Position numbers and translations under genes: made by a program
DNA from: Melieria omissa
Taxonomy: Eukaryota; Arthropoda; Insecta; Diptera; Ulidiidae
Assembly (NCBI GenBank): GCA_963971225.1
Contig: OZ020270.1
Coordinates: 2,976,001-3,040,000, forward strand
Reading direction: 5' to 3'
DNA: 64,000 nucleotides
The notes under the pieces: model-generated
The model's input: only the letters and a program-made list of their open reading frames with translations
Told to the model about the DNA's origin: nothing
Databases searched by the model: none
Part shown: positions 29,967 through 40,701 of the stretch, one piece after another
Layout: every line of letters starts with the position of its first letter
Position numbering within the stretch: position 1 is the stretch's first letter

Positions 29967-32900
29967 TTAGACTTGTTCGTCCCGAACAAGTGCCGAGGCT
30001 CCGCTGTGATAAGGCGCCAGGCGCTCCAAATGGACTACCTTCAGCTTAGCGCCTCTATTGTTGCAACGTTGAATCCGGTATACCACGTCGTTAATCCTAG
30101 TCACGACTTCGTAAGGTCCTTCCCATGACGCTTGAAGTTTTGGAGACAAACCTTTCCTCCGCTGCGGGTTGTAGAGCATTACCAAATCGCCTTCTTGGAA
30201 CCCTGCTGAGTTGGCCCGTAGATCGTATCTGGCTTTCGCCTTATCGCTGACCAGTTTGGTGCGGCCCCTTATAAATTGGTGAATTTCCTCCAGTTCCGCC
30301 CGCTTATTGGCCACGTATTCCGTCTTAGCGCCTCCCGTCGTGCTGACTACCCCGAACTTCAAGTCAGCGGGTAACCGCAACTCTGTGCCGAACACTGCTC
30401 GGGCTGGAGTGAGTGATGTCGTGTCGTGCGGGGCTGACCTATACGCCATCAGGAACAGGGGGATATGCGTGTCCCAATCCTTTTGATTCCTGCCTACCAC
30501 TTTCCGCAGGTATTCCTCCAGCGTCCGGTTAAAGCGTTCCACCATGCCGTCGGACAGTGGGTGCAAAGGAGTGGTACGCGTTTTCTTTATCCCCAGCAGC
30601 CCACACACTTCCTTGAATACCGCAGACTCGAAATTCCGGCCTTGATCTGAGTGCAACTCCAACGGAACTCCGAACCGGGCTACCCAGTTGTTTACCAGCT
30701 TTTCCGAGATCGTGGTGGCCTCCTGGTTAGGAATAGGGTACACTTCGGGCCATTTGCTGAAGTAATCCATTACGACCAGCACATATTTGTTGCCTTGAGC
30801 GCTAGTTGGGAATGGGCCGGCGACGTCCATAGCAATCCGCTCGAAGGGCGCTCCCACGTTGAACTGCTGCATGCGGCCTCGAGATTTTCTTGTCGGCCCT
30901 TTCGCGGCTGAACATCGGTCGCAGCTCTTAATCCACTCGGCTACAGACTCCTGACATCCTACCCAGTAGAATCGTCTTTTTATTTTGGCGACGGTTTTGG
31001 TGATGCCTAGGTGCCCTCCACTGGAGTCGTTATGGTATGCCTCGATGACCTCGTTGATTCTGCATTTCGGCACTACCATTAGGGGGTTGCTGGTACGACC
31101 ATCCGCGCTCTCCCATTCGCGGTACAGGCAGCCTTCCTTCAGCCGCAAACTTTTCCACTGTGCCCAGTAAGCCTTAGCGATCGGGCTTTCACCAGCCATC
31201 TCCTGCCAGTCTGGACGTGCGCCTTGCTCCTTGCCTTCGACGATTTTTGCAAGATCCGCATCCTCATGCTGGTCTTTTTGTAGCCTCTCCGCAGACCACT
31301 CTTCCTCTGGCATGACGCTGACCAACCGGACGTCCACTATCTGTTCTTTGCTTTCGGCTCGCGAGCATTGCCTGCATTCGACTTTGCACGGACGGCGGGA
31401 CAAGGCATCGGCATTTCCATGGCTACTGCCCTTGCGATGCTCTATCGTGTAGTCGTAGCTCTGCAGTCGCTCGATCCACCGCGCCAATTGCCCTTCAGGA
31501 TCTTTAAAGTTCAGGAGCCATCTCAATGCCGCATGATCTGTGCGCAGGCGAAACTTTTGTCCATACAGGTATTTGTGGAAGTGTTTTACGCAGTCCAATA
31601 CCGCCAGCAGTTCTCTCCGTGTCACACAGTAGTTGCGCTCCGGTTTCGATAGAACCCTACTGTAGTACGCTATCACTTGTTCCTGGCCGTCTATTATCTG
31701 TGATAGCACACCGCCAATACTATTCCCGCTTGCATCTGTATCCAGCACAAACATCTCCCCAGGCACGGGGAAGGCCAGAATTGGAGCACTGCACAGTTTT
31801 TCCTTCAGACGTGCAAAAGCCTGTTCCTGCTCCTCGCTCCACTCGAAAGCTTGGCTCTTTTTCGTCAGTTTGTGCAAGCTGCTGGCTATGTTCGCGAATC
31901 CCGGAACAAATCGGCGGTAGTATGTACACAGGCCCAGGAAACTGCGGAGTTCGTGTAGATTGCGTGGTCGGGGCCACTCCTTCACCGCCGTGATTTTGCC
32001 TTCATCCGTATGCACTCCGCGGGCGGAAACCGTATGGCCCAGATACTTGACCTCCTTTTGGAACAGCGAGCACTTCTTTGGGTTGAGTTTAAGCCCGGCT
32101 TGTTGTATCCGCTCAAATACCTCCTTCAGCTTTCCCAGGTGGTCGTCGAAGCTTTTACCCATTACGATTATGTCGTCGAGGTACACCAGACACGTCCGCC
32201 AATGCAGCCCTTTTAGCACGCGTTCCATTAGCCGCTCGAATGTTGCTGGTGCGTTGCAGAGTCCAAACGGCATGACGGTGAACTGCCACAAACCATCGCC
32301 AACACTGAAAGCCGTTTTCTCCTTGTCCTTGTCTGCAAGCTCTACCTGCCAATAGCCGCTGCGTAAGTCGAGCGTGGAGAACCACTGCGTGCCTGACAGT
32401 GTGTCCAGGGTGTCATCGATCCGAGGTAGTGGATAACTGTCCTTCTTGGTCACATCATTGAGCTTCCGATAGTCCACACAAAACCGGGTACTGCCATCTT
32501 TTTTCTTGACTAGCACGACCGGCGAGCACCAGGGGCCCGAAGAAGGCTCTATGACCTTGTCTTTCCGCATGTTCTCGATCAAATTGGTGACCTCCTCCCT
32601 CTTGGCCAGAGGAACTCGTCTTGGCGGTTGGCGAATCGGTTTTGCACTTCCGGTGTCGATGTTGTGCTTCACTATGGCTGTTCTTCCGCCTGCTTCTGCC
32701 GCAAAAATTGACCCATAGTGCTGCAGGAGTGACCTCGCCTTCCGTTTCTGCTTGGCCGTCAACTCGCTGCTCCACTGGTTCTCCTGCGGTATGGCGTCCA
32801 TGTTAAAACCGCTCTTCTTATTACCTCCAGGTGGGCTACTCTCGCAATTGACTGCTACAGCTTCCTTACACTCGCCGATTACCTCATCTTTTCCGACATA

Positions 32901-33470
32901 TCTGGATGCATTCAGGGGGTTCAGTATTCTGACTGGTATCCTGCCATTTTTAGGTTCCACTAATGTACGTCCGATGATGATGTTGTCGTGTCCTTGTTTC
33001 GGTGCTTCTACTACCCACAGCCGACTCGTCCCATCGTCCTCGTCCACCTTTGCCCACACAATCGCCTCAGAATTCGCTGGTATCCTCCTGCGTTGACCCG
33101 ATACAACCTTCCTTACCGCCACGCTTCGCTCATAACCGGTGTGCAGCGGGAATACAACGTTGGCATATCTCAGCACATTTTCCTTCAGGTCCAGCGTAAA
33201 ACCGTGCCTAATCATGAAATCCACGCCGATAATCACGTCGTCCATTATATCCGCGACGATGAACTCATGTTCCAGGCTGCTGGTGCCGATAGCAATCGTT
33301 TTCGTAACTTTCCCTCTCACCGGCACGCGCTCGCCAGTCGCAGTCCGCAGCTGTATGCCATGCAGCGGTTCCCAGTTCTTCAGCAGCTTCCTTTTTATGA
33401 TCGAATATGACGCTCCAGTATCTAGTGTCAACACGAACCACTTTCCATCTATCCTTCCTTCAATTGTCAA
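29967..33470 (-). CDS. Pol polyprotein of Ty3 element 2
   Basis: 1167 codons from the first Met. Order: aspartic protease (LTLDTGASYSII), reverse transcriptase (VLVKKKDGSTRFCVDYRKLN, STLDLRSGYWQVEL, MPFGLCNAPATFERLM, CLVYLDDIIVMG), RNase H (LDTDASGNSIGGVLSQ, VTRRELLAVL, RTDHAAL), integrase (HH-CC ending SCDRCSAAK; D-D-E core with IAMDVAGPFP, LHSDQGRNFE and SDGMVERFNRTLEEYL), then a basic C-terminal region with GPYEVVTRI. The frame differs from gag, implying a ribosomal frameshift. Intact. Confidence 0.96.
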   Translation of the reverse strand: MTIEGRIDGKWFVLTLDTGASYSIIKRKLLKNWEPLHGIQLRTATGERVPVRGKVTKTIAIGTSSLEHEFIVADIMDDVIIGVDFMIRHGFTLDLKENVLRYANVVFPLHTGYERSVAVRKVVSGQRRRIPANSEAIVWAKVDEDDGTSRLWVVEAPKQGHDNIIIGRTLVEPKNGRIPVRILNPLNASRYVGKDEVIGECKEAVAVNCESSPPGGNKKSGFNMDAIPQENQWSSELTAKQKRKARSLLQHYGSIFAAEAGGRTAIVKHNIDTGSAKPIRQPPRRVPLAKREEVTNLIENMRKDKVIEPSSGPWCSPVVLVKKKDGSTRFCVDYRKLNDVTKKDSYPLPRIDDTLDTLSGTQWFSTLDLRSGYWQVELADKDKEKTAFSVGDGLWQFTVMPFGLCNAPATFERLMERVLKGLHWRTCLVYLDDIIVMGKSFDDHLGKLKEVFERIQQAGLKLNPKKCSLFQKEVKYLGHTVSARGVHTDEGKITAVKEWPRPRNLHELRSFLGLCTYYRRFVPGFANIASSLHKLTKKSQAFEWSEEQEQAFARLKEKLCSAPILAFPVPGEMFVLDTDASGNSIGGVLSQIIDGQEQVIAYYSRVLSKPERNYCVTRRELLAVLDCVKHFHKYLYGQKFRLRTDHAALRWLLNFKDPEGQLARWIERLQSYDYTIEHRKGSSHGNADALSRRPCKVECRQCSRAESKEQIVDVRLVSVMPEEEWSAERLQKDQHEDADLAKIVEGKEQGARPDWQEMAGESPIAKAYWAQWKSLRLKEGCLYREWESADGRTSNPLMVVPKCRINEVIEAYHNDSSGGHLGITKTVAKIKRRFYWVGCQESVAEWIKSCDRCSAAKGPTRKSRGRMQQFNVGAPFERIAMDVAGPFPTSAQGNKYVLVVMDYFSKWPEVYPIPNQEATTISEKLVNNWVARFGVPLELHSDQGRNFESAVFKEVCGLLGIKKTRTTPLHPLSDGMVERFNRTLEEYLRKVVGRNQKDWDTHIPLFLMAYRSAPHDTTSLTPARAVFGTELRLPADLKFGVVSTTGGAKTEYVANKRAELEEIHQFIRGRTKLVSDKAKARYDLRANSAGFQEGDLVMLYNPQRRKGLSPKLQASWEGPYEVVTRINDVVYRIQRCNNRGAKLKVVHLERLAPYHSGASALVRDEQV

Positions 33471-33559
33471 GCTGCTGGGCTGTCGTTTCAGCTGTGAGAC
33501 AAGGATGGTGGGGCGGCAGATTGTGGGGATCAGCTCACGCCCCTTTGGGCTGACCCGTT

Positions 33560-35074
33560 TTAGTTTAACGGCTCCTCGTCCTCAGCCCTGCGCTTGTTGG
33601 CTGAGCCTCGATTGTCAGTATTCTTCGCTTCAGGCGATTGCGATCTGGAACGGGAACGCCTCTTTCGTTGGCGGCAGTCTCGTGATATGTGGCCCTGCTT
33701 GCCACACACCCAGCAAACAACTTTAGAGGAGACCACTCGTGGCCTGCCCGGTATCTCAGAGCTTATGGCTTGGATCGGAATGTCGTTGTCCGCCTGAATC
33801 TGGCGTATCCTTGCAGGTGCATACCGAGTGCTCCCCATCCATGCCGCTTCATATGTCATCGCGCTGGTCACCGTTTCCTTAAATGTTGGCTTGCCCATCA
33901 TCAACGCACTGCGACGTGTTTCTGGATCATGAAGACCTTCAACAAACGACTCAATCTTCATCCTCTCGAGATCATCAGCACCAAATTTTGGGTAGCACAA
34001 CTGTACGAGCCGCTCAATGTCTGCTGCATATGTCTGCAGCGCCTCGTTGGCTCTTTGCTTGCGGTTCTTCAGCTCACAGTAGTATAGCGCATGGTTGTGC
34101 TCGTTGCTATACTTCGCTGCTAATGCTCTCATGATGGCATCGTAATCACTTCTTAAACATTCTGGAACTGATTTGATTACCTCCGCCGCAGGACCTTTCA
34201 GCGCCAGTGCCAACCTCCGACCTTTCCTGATATCAGTCCACTGATTTTCCAAAGCAGCCAAGTCGAATTGCAATTTAAATGTGTCGAACGGCGCAGCACC
34301 GTCATAAGTAGGCACTTCTGTTCTGGCAGCAAAACCGTCCTGAACCGGTGGCAAACATTCTCGTGGCTGTACCTCTCGAAACCGTTCGTCTATCTTTCTG
34401 TGCATCGAATCTTCCAGACTGTCAACTCGTTTGTTCAAGGACTCATCCAGGTTGTCAACTCGTCTATTCAGGGATTCACCCATTTCGTCAACTCGTTTGT
34501 CCCAATCGTCTATTCGCGTCTCGAGATGCTCAACTTTCACATTCAGGCTATTGGAAATTTCCTCCACCTTCTGCTCTATGCGCGCAGAATTTTCCGCCAT
34601 TTCTCGATTTGCAGTCTCGACTCTTGCCGAAATTTCGAGATTCGTAGTTTCCAGCTTCGCTGACATTTCTCGATTTGCTGTCTCGACTTTTGCCGAAATT
34701 TCGAGATTCGTAGTTTCCAGCTTCGCGGACATTTCTCGATTCGCAGTTTCCATTTTCGCTGCCATTTCGCGGTTGGAAGTCTCGAACATGCCTTTAAGTG
34801 CAACCATTAGCTGGCTCATGTCCATTGCTTGTGGCGGCGCAGCCGCTGCAGTCGTACTTTGCATCGACGCCGCACCTGCAGGCGATTCCTCCATTTTGGC
34901 CGACGCCTCTTGTTCTTGCACTCCGAACTCGTGCACAGTCCAATCGACGCCTCGTTCCTCACATGCTTCTCGCAAGCGCAACTGCAACTCCACCTTTCCG
35001 CCAGCAGTCGGCAAATTCCAGGCAGCCAGCTCCTTCTTCAGCTGGTCCACCTTCAGCAGCTCGAATTTCACCAT
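33560..35074 (-). CDS. Gag protein of Ty3 element 2 with N-terminal SAP-like domain
   Basis: 504 codons. Residues 6-36 (LKVDQLKKELAAWNLPTAGG, then KVELQLRL) match the SAP motif, a helix-turn-helix that binds AT-rich DNA. Residues about 95-175 are 11-residue coiled-coil repeats (ETANREMSAKL / ETTNLEISAKV), continuing as NRRVDNLDESL-type units to about 215. The capsid-like domain follows (FDTFKLQFDLAALE to ALYYCELKNRKQ). A CCHC knuckle CWVCGKQGHISRDC sits near residue 460, before an RS-rich tail. Forms the particle and packages RNA. Confidence 0.93.
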   Translation of the reverse strand: MVKFELLKVDQLKKELAAWNLPTAGGKVELQLRLREACEERGVDWTVHEFGVQEQEASAKMEESPAGAASMQSTTAAAAPPQAMDMSQLMVALKGMFETSNREMAAKMETANREMSAKLETTNLEISAKVETANREMSAKLETTNLEISARVETANREMAENSARIEQKVEEISNSLNVKVEHLETRIDDWDKRVDEMGESLNRRVDNLDESLNKRVDSLEDSMHRKIDERFREVQPRECLPPVQDGFAARTEVPTYDGAAPFDTFKLQFDLAALENQWTDIRKGRRLALALKGPAAEVIKSVPECLRSDYDAIMRALAAKYSNEHNHALYYCELKNRKQRANEALQTYAADIERLVQLCYPKFGADDLERMKIESFVEGLHDPETRRSALMMGKPTFKETVTSAMTYEAAWMGSTRYAPARIRQIQADNDIPIQAISSEIPGRPRVVSSKVVCWVCGKQGHISRDCRQRKRRSRSRSQSPEAKNTDNRGSANKRRAEDEEPLN

Positions 35075-35134
35075 GTCCGTGCTTTTATAATTTTATTTCT
35101 TAGTTTTTTTTTTTTTTATCTTCAATTTTCCACA

Positions 35135-35152
35135 ATCCCACTTCTGACACCA
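35135..35152 (-). promoter_or_regulatory. primer binding site of Ty3 element 2 (tRNA-Leu type)
   Basis: Minus strand TGGTGTCAGAAGTGGGATT starts two bases inside the 5' LTR. Its complement equals the 3' end of an insect tRNA-Leu (CCCACTTCTGACA plus CCA). Confidence 0.7.
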
Positions 35153-35154
35153 AA

Positions 35155-35567
35155 TGTTACGAATACTAAGTCTAGTGGGCTGTTGCGTATCTCTGGATTG
35201 TGTAATTTGAAAATAAAACACAGTTTCTTAAACGCAGACAATAAAATAAACCAACAGTCACTTTATTATTCACAGTTTACACTTTACTGTTCGTACACCT
35301 AAGTATTTGCTTAGTCACTTCGTGTGGCAACTTCACTTGTCAAAACCAGACTGACTCGCTGCACCGCATCTGGCCACCTTTTATACTCTGTCCGGCCGTC
35401 GCGCAGATCGTTCTCGCACGTTGCCAGATTGGACTAGAAGTTTCCCTGATGACCGCGACCATCGTTGCCAGGTTGGACTATCGCGGCCGTCGTTGCCAGA
35501 TTGGGTTATGGCACGGCACGTAGCGGCAGGGTTGCTTTGCACCGCGACAGACTGGCTCATCGTTACA
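35155..35567 (-). repeat. 5' LTR of Ty3 element 2
   Basis: 413 bp, same sequence as 29543-29955. Minus-strand TATAAAAG at 35378-35385 is the likely promoter. Repeated CGTTGCCAGATTGG / CGTTGCCAGGTTGG blocks lie at 35415-35505. Confidence 0.95.
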
Positions 35568-35768
35568 ATATACACCCCTACCTCGCTATACGGTCGCTCT
35601 TTATACGGCATTTCGCTATAACAGCCCTCTTCAATTAAGGCACGTTTTCGATTTACGGCCTAAAATGTTTCAAAAAAACTTTTGGCCGTTATAGCGTTAC
35701 GTTATGGCCGTTTGGCTCCATAAAACATAAGACATGCTCAATAAATAAATGCATGTCTTACGTTTTAT

Positions 35769-36594
35769 CACAGAATAAACAGTATACAGAAGGCGCATCT
35801 GAAATAATTTTGCGATTTCATTTCAGACGCGGGCGGGAAGCAACAAAGGTGAGGAAAATGTAAAGGGAACCGAGAGAGTAAGCGCGAATTGATGTATTGT
35901 ATACGCATAGATTCGATTGTTTTGGGCTTTATTCTCATTTCGACAACAACACGCAATGTTGTTGCTTTCCGCAGCAAGCCAGCTTGGCTTTACTCGTGCA
36001 CATTGAAATAGTGGTTGATTTGGCAAAGCGATCGCCAAGGCAAATTCAATAGGTAGTTGCAGCACCAGAACTGATTAAACTTTTTTTCTTTGATAATTAG
36101 CACAACATTGTAGCAATAGTTTTCAACTTATTATCACTTTCTTAATGCGTCTTGGTTGTTTCAATATTTAACACATATATTTATTTTCATTGTAGCCATT
36201 TGTACTTTTTACAACTTTTATTTTACAAACAGACCAAAAGAACTTATAAAATCCATTGAATTTTGGTTTTTCCCGTAGTGCTACCACCTTATGTGCCTTG
36301 ACGATCGCTCAATCAATTTTTCTATGAAAACTTTGCCTGTCCACTTGTTATTCTTGTTTGTAAAAAAGCAAGCGGAGAGCGAGCACGAGCCACACCACAT
36401 CACTTTGTTGCCCAACAACAACAAACACAGTGTGTGGTGCGCGGTCGCAGTTTCTCAGCTTACGTTCTCGCGCTCTGTGCGTTCTCGTCCCTTTTACTGC
36501 TTCCCCCGCATCAACAAACGGGTCCTACCGCTGGAACCCGCAAAGAAAATTTTCTTTACACCAGATGCGCATTCTGTATATTATTTGTTCTGTG
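35769..36594. mobile_element. 826-bp TIR element with 7-bp duplication
   Basis: Ends CACAGAATAAACAGTATACA and, inverted, CACAGAACAAATAATATACA; similarity reaches GCGCATCTG (about 33 bp). GTTTTAT is duplicated (35762-35768 and 36595-36601). No transposase. A 7-8 bp target fits hAT or P-type elements; not decided. Confidence 0.75.
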
Positions 36595-36601
36595 GTTTTA
36601 T

Positions 36602-36895
36602 GGAGGTGGCGCTATTTATTTGATCAAGAAAACGATGGATCGAGGTGTATGTGTACGAATCTTGCGGGGAATCGTGCTACCGTATGTCCGTGAAAAAACG
36701 CCAATGCTTTGGATCTTCCAACAGGATTATAACCTAAAGCATACAAGCAAGGTGCACGAAAGGAGCTTCGCAAGAGCAGGATTAGGGTTATGGAATGGCT
36801 CGCACAATCACCAGACTTCAATACAATTAAAAATTTGTGGTGTGACGTGAAGAGAGCAGTTGCTCACAATAATCTTTTAAATAATAATCAACTTT
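36602..36895 (+). pseudogene. Tc1-like transposase C-terminal half, frameshifted
   Basis: Reads YLIKKTMDRG, RILRGIVLPYV and LWIFQQDYNLKHTSKV (second catalytic D in QQD), then a lost base near 36752 shifts the frame before the MEWLAQSPDFN-type block. The equivalent at 53652-53930 keeps this block in frame. No N-terminal DNA-binding part. Confidence 0.82.
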
Positions 36896-37542
36896 GAGAA
36901 GCAGAAGACCACGCCCCTAGAGAAAGATATGAAAATTTGGTTATTTCAATGCATCGGCTCTGTGCTGCAGTAATAGCCAAACAACAGTCACGCAACTAAA
37001 TATCAATTTGAAGAAACATTACGTTATTACTATTTAACCACAAAATCTTTTAAAATGAAACACAATTGTTGCTTCATTTTTATGAAAGTAAAGCGAACTA
37101 CTATTTTTTTGACCGTGCATATTTTGGAGCTTTTGACGCATTTAATTTAAATCAAACCAAACTGAGTTTAATTCTTAAGTTTTCTTTTATGATTGCATTG
37201 TTAACACATATAACTTGTTAAAAAAATACAAAATAAATATTTGTAAAGAAAAGCAGATTATTTTTTCTTAATTTTCTTTTCGTTGTACGCGTACTACTAT
37301 TATTTTGACCGCAACTGTATGTATTTTTGATTTAAATGAAATAAAAAGATAAAATGCATTTTGAATGATAAACCATGTTACATATTTAACAAATTCGGAA
37401 CCAATCCCATTGAATTTGTATTAGAATAATTGTTTCCTTATACGGCTTTTCGCTTTACGGCCAAGTTTCGTGGAACGTACCTAGGCCATAAAGCGAGGTA
37501 TGGGTGTACTGTGAATAACATGTCCGGAATGAGTGATGTTAA

Positions 37543-38232
37543 GGGGGTCTCCTCATCAGTAGCTTGGAAAAAAGGTAGTTTTTCAGGATTTTTTTTGAAC
37601 ATGAGAACAACAAGAGAAACAAATGATCTTTTGCATATTTTTTAACATACGTTTATTCAACAAAAAAAAGTTTATGTAATTTCAAAATAAATAAAAATGG
37701 CCGATTTATGAACAATCTTGCGCAGCAGCTCGACGCGGACAACTCAAACTCCGTGTAAGACTCAGCCCGTAATTTTTACCTGAAACAAGAAATTGAAATA
37801 CTTTTTTATTCAGAAGGCTTTCCTGCATAGTATAGACTATTATGGTGCTTAAAAGATGTAATTTAAATATTTTTGTCATTCTTTAAAAAAGTACTCGATT
37901 TTTCGGCCTTGTATTTAAGTAAGCGCGTTAACTACATTGTAAAATAAAAATCTTTTAGAAAATTTTTTTAGTTCAGTCTATGCACAATTAAATAATCTAA
38001 AAAACAGTATCTTACTTGTATACATAGCTTTTATGGTTTATTTTAAATCGTGCACGGAATTAAAAAAAAAATGGTTTTCAGAACGTGGGCTGTAAAGTTT
38101 TCACTTGGCTCGCGCTTTGCTCGAGCCAACTGGCTCGCAAACTTTGCAAGAATATTCTCAGATAAAAGTTCTAACGATTGAAACAAAAAAAAAATAATCG
38201 ATTTTTTGAAACTGACTGATGAGGAGACCCCC
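37543..38232. mobile_element. TTAA MITE 2 (690 bp)
   Basis: GGGGGTCTCCTCATCAGT at the left and its inverse at the right; TTAA at 37539-37542 and 38233-38236. TCAAAAAATCGATT inside the right end is shared with MITE 3. No gene. Confidence 0.88.
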
Positions 38233-38236
38233 TTAA

Positions 38237-39347
38237 AGCGATTTAATACATTTTTTAATCCAAAATATGTTTTTTTAAGTAAAATTGTGTGCAACCGCCG
38301 CACAGTGTTGCGAGTTCATATAGCGGAGTGACAAAAATAGAGGGAGTGGTCGTATATAAATGAAATTTGGTATACAGTTATTGTATGAGCAAAGACTGTA
38401 CAAAATTTCAATGAAATCGGACCAAAACTACGACTACCTCCCATACAAACGGATTTGAAAAAACTTTATATTAACAATGAAAATTATCTCAGTTCATAAA
38501 AGATACATTCAAAATATTTGTATTTTAATATAAATTTATTTCTAAATATGTATATAGATAAAATGCGCTTTTTTCAAAAGTGATTGAAAATAAAATCGCG
38601 ATAAAGTGCTCCACGGCTGCTCAGAAATTGCTCTTAGAGGGTTAAAATCTTAGACTGACCCCACTAATTTTTCCTCCTGAATCTTTTTTTCGAACATTCC
38701 TACCACCTATCTCCAACCCTTAATGAGGCTCCCATATAAAACCATCGTTTTTAAATAGTGGGCTCCCGCTGCTCTCAGGTTGGTCCCAGACGTACCATAT
38801 GTAAGACTGACCCCAATTTATTTTCCCTTTCGAATTTTTTTTCTATACACACCTAACCGCTACATCCAACTCTTAACGTGGCTGCCATACAAAACTAGTA
38901 ATTTTCAATGGAACTGGCTCCACACTTGTAAATGTAGTCAAGTAAGCGAAGAAACATCGTATCTGGCAAAGTACTTAACCGATTTGAATGATTTATTACA
39001 AAATCGTCAACATTCCTCAATGCCAAAAATACAAAATTAATTAAAGTTCAAAAATTCACCCCCAGAGGGCGCCTCCCATACAATTGAAGTAGTAAAGGTT
39101 GTCAACTTTTGGTTCTGTACGAAAAAAATCAAAGTGTACTGTCGAAACTCTATTAACCCCTCTATTTCGTATATAATGGTAATCGTAATTGATTTTCCGA
39201 AGCTATCTTCAACAAATTTTTCCATCACCAGCAGAGCATTATTTGACCGATTGCTATTGGCTTTCAACCAAACTGTGAAAATATCGCGAATTTGCACTCA
39301 AGTCTTCACCGAAAAATGCCAATAACTTCCATTCGCGCAAATATGCG
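38237..39347. other. unassigned sequence with a ~150-bp tandem repeat
   Basis: Two diverged units at about 38650-38785 and 38800-38925 share TAAGACTGACCCCA, CCTACCACCTATCTCCAA / CCTAACCGCTACATCCAA and GGCTCCCATATAAAAC. No gene is supported; the rest is AT-rich. Confidence 0.55.
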
Positions 39348-40130
39348 CAGCTAAATGCCTCGGATGCGGCTTACCGCATTGCGAAGGTTACCGATTGGTG
39401 TCGTGTCAACCGTTTATCGTTAAACATCAATAAGTGTTTTCATATGTCATTTTCTAAGTCTCGTGCTCCTATTCCTACTTGTTATTCTATCTGTAATACT
39501 CGTCTTAAAGCCATTACCGAGGTTTCGGATTTAGGTGTCTACTTCGACTCAAAATTTTTGTTTCACAAGCACCTAAGCTACACAATTGCTAAATCTTATG
39601 CTATGCTTGGCTTCATCCGCCGTTTCAGTTCGGACTTTACTGATCCATATACACTAAAACTACTTTACATTTCCCTGGTTCGCTCAAAATTAGAATATGC
39701 GGTCTTTATTTGGAGGCCCTTCTATGAATGCCACATAAAACGTTTAGAACGCATTCAAAAGGCTTTCCTTCGGTTTGCTCTTCGTTCCCTACATTTTGAA
39801 AATCCCACTCCCTCTTATAGCTCACGATGCATGCTCATTGATTTGCGCTCTTTAAATAGCAGAAGGTCTTTCCTCTGTATAATGTTTATTTTTGATCTAA
39901 TTCGTGGCGCTATTGACGCATCGTGCCTACTTCAACGTATAAACTTCCTAGCTCCGATTAGAACTCTACGAAGTCAAGATCTGTTTCTAATTCCACGTTG
40001 CAAAACAAATTACTCTTTTAATGCCCCGATTGTGCGAGCTTTGTCCGAGGCTAACTTATTCTCAAATTCTTTAGATTTTTCAGTTCCTAAAAATGTATTC
40101 AAGAATTTGTTAGAAAGACTTATAGTATAA
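39348..40130 (+). pseudogene. reverse transcriptase C-terminus (LINE)
   Basis: The frame is open from LNASDAAYRIAKVTDWC through the first ATG (39444) to a stop at 40130. Motifs: NRLSLNINKC and DLGVYFDSK (post-palm region), SLVRSKLEYAVFIWRPFY, RLERIQKAFLRFAL. The YADD box lies upstream and is missing. The protein at 48935-49495 is a paralogue (RIERIQKSFVRFALKSL). No internal stop, but without a 5' part it cannot function. Confidence 0.85.
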
Positions 40131-40210
40131 GTAGTATAAGTATAGTATAAGTGTCAGTTAGTCTGTATGAATTGTTAATTAATTCTAGGCTATTTTTAAA
40201 TAAAGAATAA
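39348..40210 (+). mobile_element. Jockey/CR1-type LINE, 5'-truncated 3' end
   Basis: Encodes only the C-terminus of reverse transcriptase and ends in a 3' tail with AATAAAGAATAAAGAATAAA, typical of terminal repeats of LINEs without poly(A). The 5' end is lost inside the RT. Confidence 0.8.
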
Positions 40211-40701
40211 AGAATAAAAATTGTACAGCATAATCTACATACTTTCCAAAACAAAATATCAAAAAATTTTAAAAGTGATATTTAACGATTTTTTTTAAAT
40301 CACTTTTAAAATTTGAACTCACTTTTTATTCCCTCGCTTTCTTTACTTAATTTTCATCATAACGGTACTGCTCATAGGTGAGAGTAATCAGCAAAATGTT
40401 GGTATTGTCAGATGTTGTAGACTTAGAAACGTATGACAGTAGTAACTTTAAGAGACCTGCTCATAATTTATTTTAAAATATTCAACCTCAAAGTCAAACC
40501 AAAAATTTGCTGTTTGTACACAATTTTTTTTCAACGCTGGAAGAGCGTACTTTAAGAGCTCATAACTTCTATGTTATCCAATATTTTGTCATAAAGCTTC
40601 GGATTTCTTTTAACTGAAGTATTTCCAACAAAACCTCGTTTTCAGATTTTTGCGCTTATACAGTTGCATTTTGGCATTTTTGTCACTACTCGCAACACTG
40701 T
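40211..40701. other. unassigned AT-rich sequence
   Basis: No gene, repeat or element boundary recognised. Confidence 0.5.

Larger units (their letters stand above)
29543..35567 (-). mobile_element. Ty3/gypsy LTR retrotransposon 2, complete
   Basis: 413-bp LTRs at both ends with no difference noticed, TG...CA termini, 4-bp duplication ATAT (29539-29542 and 35568-35571), PBS for tRNA-Leu, intact gag and pol, no env. GC-richer than everything around it. All this points to very recent insertion. It landed exactly at the edge of the Tigger-like element starting at 35573. Confidence 0.95.
35723..37318 (+). mobile_element. Tc1-like element relic (3' half)
   Basis: Hairpin CATAAAACATAAGACATGC ... 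GCATGTCTTACGTTTTAT at 35723-35768, then after the insert (36602) the C-terminal half of a transposase and a right end CGGTCAAAATAATAGTAGTA (inverted) ending CAACTG at 37318 followed by TA. Same family as 52713-54350. Confidence 0.78.
35573..37506. mobile_element. Tigger/pogo-like element, non-autonomous, with nested inserts
   Basis: Ends CACCCCTACCTCGCTATACGG and (inverted) CACCCATACCTCGCTTTATGG with TA on both sides (35571-35572 and 37507-37508). ACCTCGCTTTA-type termini recall Tigger elements. The original interior is short (35573-35720 and 37320-37506, with CGCTATAACAG and CGCTTTACGG motifs). The rest is a Tc1-like relic carrying a further TIR element. Confidence 0.75.

Noticed and set aside
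33139..33726. Long plus-strand ORFs across 30465-35302
   Set aside because: They are antisense shadows of the GC-rich gag and pol of Ty3 element 2; none has a recognisable domain.
38237..39347. A host exon near 38780-39040
   Set aside because: The open frame runs through a degenerate tandem repeat and has no splice or domain support.
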